Assembly (NCBI RefSeq): GCF_027484505.1 | Contig: NZ_JAIXSV010000216.1 | Span: forward strand, 1 to 42,924 | Direction of reading: 5' to 3' | Source: Asticcacaulis sp. | Lineage (GTDB): Bacteria; Pseudomonadota; Alphaproteobacteria; Caulobacterales; Caulobacteraceae | DNA: 42,924 bases | Shown: positions 41,409 through 42,924 of the stretch, piece by piece | How positions within the stretch are numbered: the first letter of the stretch is position 1 | How the letters are laid out: each line of letters starts with the position of its first letter | Notes under the pieces: model-generated | Databases searched by the model: none | What the model was told of the DNA's origin: nothing | The model's input: only the letters and a program-made list of their open reading frames with translations | Position numbers and translations under genes: made by a program

Positions 41409-42019
41409 GCGAACCCGCTGCCAATCCGCGCAAGACGACGGGGGTGCGCGCGCTCGGAAAGGTCGATGTGGCGGCCCTGACCGAAGCCGTTCTAAGCATT
41501 CCCGAAGCCGTGTGGGCGGCGCAAAATGCGGCCAAGCCCAACAAGTTCGGTGTACTCGAAGACACCCGTCATATCGTCTTTCGCTTTGTCGATAGTCCGC
41601 GTGACTGGCGCGGGTCGCACGACCGGCCGCTATGGGCGGGCTGGCGCGCGCGGCTTGAGCCGGTGCTTACGGCGGCGGTGCGCGATTATGGTTATGCCCG
41701 CGGCGTCTTTCCGCGCGTCATGCTGGCACGCATGCCGGTGGGCGGGGTTATCCAGCCGCATATCGACGCCAATCCGGCTGCCAAATGGCCGCACAAGATC
41801 CATGTGCCCCTGACCACAAATCCCGGCGTCGTCTCCTTTTTCGGCCGGGCGGAGCGCCATTTCGCGGTGGGCGAGGCCGTCGAGGTCGATAATCTGGGGC
41901 CGCACTGGGTGCGCAATGCGGGCGACTGCGACCGCATCCATCTGATCTTTGAATATTACGACGCTGATCAGCCGGACCCGGCGTGGCTTGCGCCCTTTTT
42001 GCGCGGTGGCGCACGATGA
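41405..42019 (+). CDS. Aspartyl/asparaginyl beta-hydroxylase-like 2-oxoglutarate oxygenase
   Basis: This 204-residue cytosolic protein matches the Asp/Asn beta-hydroxylase cupin. IQPHIDANPAAKWPHKIHVPL (residues 117-136) gives iron ligand His119 with a nearby Asp121, and LGPHWVRNAGDCDRIHLIFEYYD (164-186) gives His167 and the 2-oxoglutarate-binding Arg177. Known relatives hydroxylate protein Asp/Asn or free amino acids and related small molecules. Lys131 stands where many members have an arginine before the second strand. It overlaps both neighbours by ATGA (start with the sulfotransferase, stop with the TPR protein), indicating tight co-translation of three gene products. The substrate is unknown. 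Confidence 0.8.
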   Translation: MSEPAANPRKTTGVRALGKVDVAALTEAVLSIPEAVWAAQNAAKPNKFGVLEDTRHIVFRFVDSPRDWRGSHDRPLWAGWRARLEPVLTAAVRDYGYARGVFPRVMLARMPVGGVIQPHIDANPAAKWPHKIHVPLTTNPGVVSFFGRAERHFAVGEAVEVDNLGPHWVRNAGDCDRIHLIFEYYDADQPDPAWLAPFLRGGAR

Positions 42020-42924
42020 GCCTGATGGCCGAGCGTGACCGTCGCCTGCGTGACGCCCAGACCCTGCGCGCGCAACAGCGGCTGCCTGACGCCCTGCACG
42101 CCCTGTCAGAACTGGAGGCGCACTATCCGCGTTTCAGCCGCCTTTATCAGGAACGTGCTCACTGCCAGATTCAATTGGGCAACGCCCCGGCGGCCATCGA
42201 CGCCCTGCGTCAGGCCGTGGCGCTCAATGCGACCCTGCCGGCCAGTTGGGATATGCTGGCGCAGCTTTACCGGCTGATGGGTGACAAGGGGCAGGCGGAG
42301 GCCGCCGAGTGGCATCTGGAGACGCTGCGCCAACTGCCGCCGGAAATTGTGGTGGCTAACAGCCTCTATGCCGACGGCGATCTGGAACCGGCCGAAGAGG
42401 TGCTGCGGACCTATCTGGAGCAGGCGGACGGCAATGTCGGCGCTCTGCGCCTTCTGGCGCGCATTTGCTTTGAACGCGGGGCGTCCGAAGAGGCCGAGGC
42501 GCTGCTGGCGCAGGTGTTGGAACTGGCCCCCGACTATCACGCGGCGCGTTTCGATTACGGCATGGTGCTGCTGCACCTTCAGAAGCCTCTGGCGGCGCGA
42601 CAGGAGGCCGAGCACCTGCTACGCGTCGATCCGGACAATCGCGACTATCTCAAACACTATGGCGCGGCCTCGGTGGCGCTGGGCGATCATGAGCCGGTCA
42701 TCGACCTCTATGAACGGCTGCTGGCCACGACGCCCCCTGCGGGACCGGAGGCCGCCGACCTGCGCCTGTGGCGGGCCAATGCGCTGAAGGTCACGGGGCG
42801 TCAGGCCGAGGCCCTTGCCGACTATCAGGCCTCGCTCGTCGCGCGACCCGACAATGGCGTCGCGTGGTTCAGTCTGGCCAATCTCAAGACCTATCGCTTC
42901 TCCGAGGCCGATATCGCCCGCCTG
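42016..42924 (+). CDS. TPR-containing sulfotransferase, N-terminal part (cut by window edge)
   Basis: An open frame from ATG 42016 runs through the window end (303 codons, no stop). It contains consecutive tetratricopeptide-like repeats, for example LHALSELEAHYPRFSRLYQERAHCQIQLGNAPAAIDALRQAVALNATLPASWDMLAQLYRLMGDKGQAEAA and EEVLRTYLEQADGNVGALRLLARICFERGASEEAEALLAQVLELAPDY. It ends with VAWFSLANLKTYRFSEADIARL, the linker that in this family leads into the C-terminal sulfotransferase domain, which therefore should lie just beyond the edge. Its start overlaps the oxygenase stop (ATGA). The catalytic half is predicted, not seen. Confidence 0.75.
   Translation, partial: MSLMAERDRRLRDAQTLRAQQRLPDALHALSELEAHYPRFSRLYQERAHCQIQLGNAPAAIDALRQAVALNATLPASWDMLAQLYRLMGDKGQAEAAEWHLETLRQLPPEIVVANSLYADGDLEPAEEVLRTYLEQADGNVGALRLLARICFERGASEEAEALLAQVLELAPDYHAARFDYGMVLLHLQKPLAARQEAEHLLRVDPDNRDYLKHYGAASVALGDHEPVIDLYERLLATTPPAGPEAADLRLWRANALKVTGRQAEALADYQASLVARPDNGVAWFSLANLKTYRFSEADIARL

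Noticed and set aside
1-42924. CRISPR arrays, tRNA or rRNA genes, prophage
   Set aside because: No regularly spaced identical repeats, no tRNA-like cloverleaf ends or rRNA stretches, and no phage structural genes were seen on reading both strands.

Overview
The window reads as a chromosomal carbohydrate-scavenging region of a Gram-negative alphaproteobacterium of the Caulobacterales, most likely close to Asticcacaulis. This is inferred from the high-GC coding style, four large TonB-dependent receptors (one of the Xanthomonas/Caulobacter subtype), ExuT-type uronate transporters, Tat-exported sugar-acid enzymes, and alphaproteobacterial-style short palindromic repeats. No rRNA, tRNA, phage or CRISPR is visible.

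Layout. 1-115: the 3' end of an IS5-type element. 116-7367: a uronate/polyuronide block with an alginate-lyase-family lyase and an ExuT-like MFS transporter (minus strand), diverging from kduI, a GH105-DUF4861 unsaturated glycuronyl hydrolase and a DUF2264 protein (plus strand). 7368-7746: a gene-poor stretch unusually rich in operator-like palindromes. 7747-16183: a GlcG/HbpS-like protein, then a cell-surface signalling unit made of an ECF sigma factor, a FecR-type sensor, a TonB receptor with an N-terminal signalling domain, and a second, closely related receptor without that domain. Two matching GGAA-N14-CGTTG promoter candidates precede the sigma gene and the second receptor. 16193-18572: a structured 137-bp repeat, a BNR_4 propeller protein (probable polysaccharide lyase) and a DeoR-type regulator. 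18596-19450: an outer-membrane beta-barrel. 19558-19694: the second copy of the 137-bp repeat. 19706-24466: a NhaR-like LysR regulator divergent from dabB-dabA, an energy-coupled inorganic-carbon uptake system set inside the sugar island. 24479-34052: a second polysaccharide locus, with receptor, LacI regulator and beta-helix lyase on the minus strand diverging from a sialate-O-acetylesterase-type SGNH esterase and a second ExuT-like transporter. The divergent promoter carries two inverted copies of GATACCGGTGTC. 34060-36750: a small membrane protein and an aminoethylphosphonate-type degradation pair (FAD oxidoreductase and phosphonoacetaldehyde hydrolase). 36903-42924: a DeoR regulator, a Xanth/Caul-type TonB receptor and a tightly coupled cassette of sulfotransferase, aspartyl/asparaginyl beta-hydroxylase-like oxygenase and TPR-sulfotransferase, the last running off the window.

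How it fits together (inference): the receptors import acidic oligosaccharides. Lyases, the esterase and GH105 turn these into unsaturated uronates. ExuT-like carriers cross the inner membrane and KduI isomerises 5-keto-4-deoxyuronate toward the KDG pathway. Separate local regulators (ECF/FecR, LacI, two DeoR, LysR) each seem to govern a module, and several matching operator words could be read by eye. The least understood part is the receptor-linked sulfotransferase/hydroxylase/TPR-sulfotransferase cassette at the right edge.
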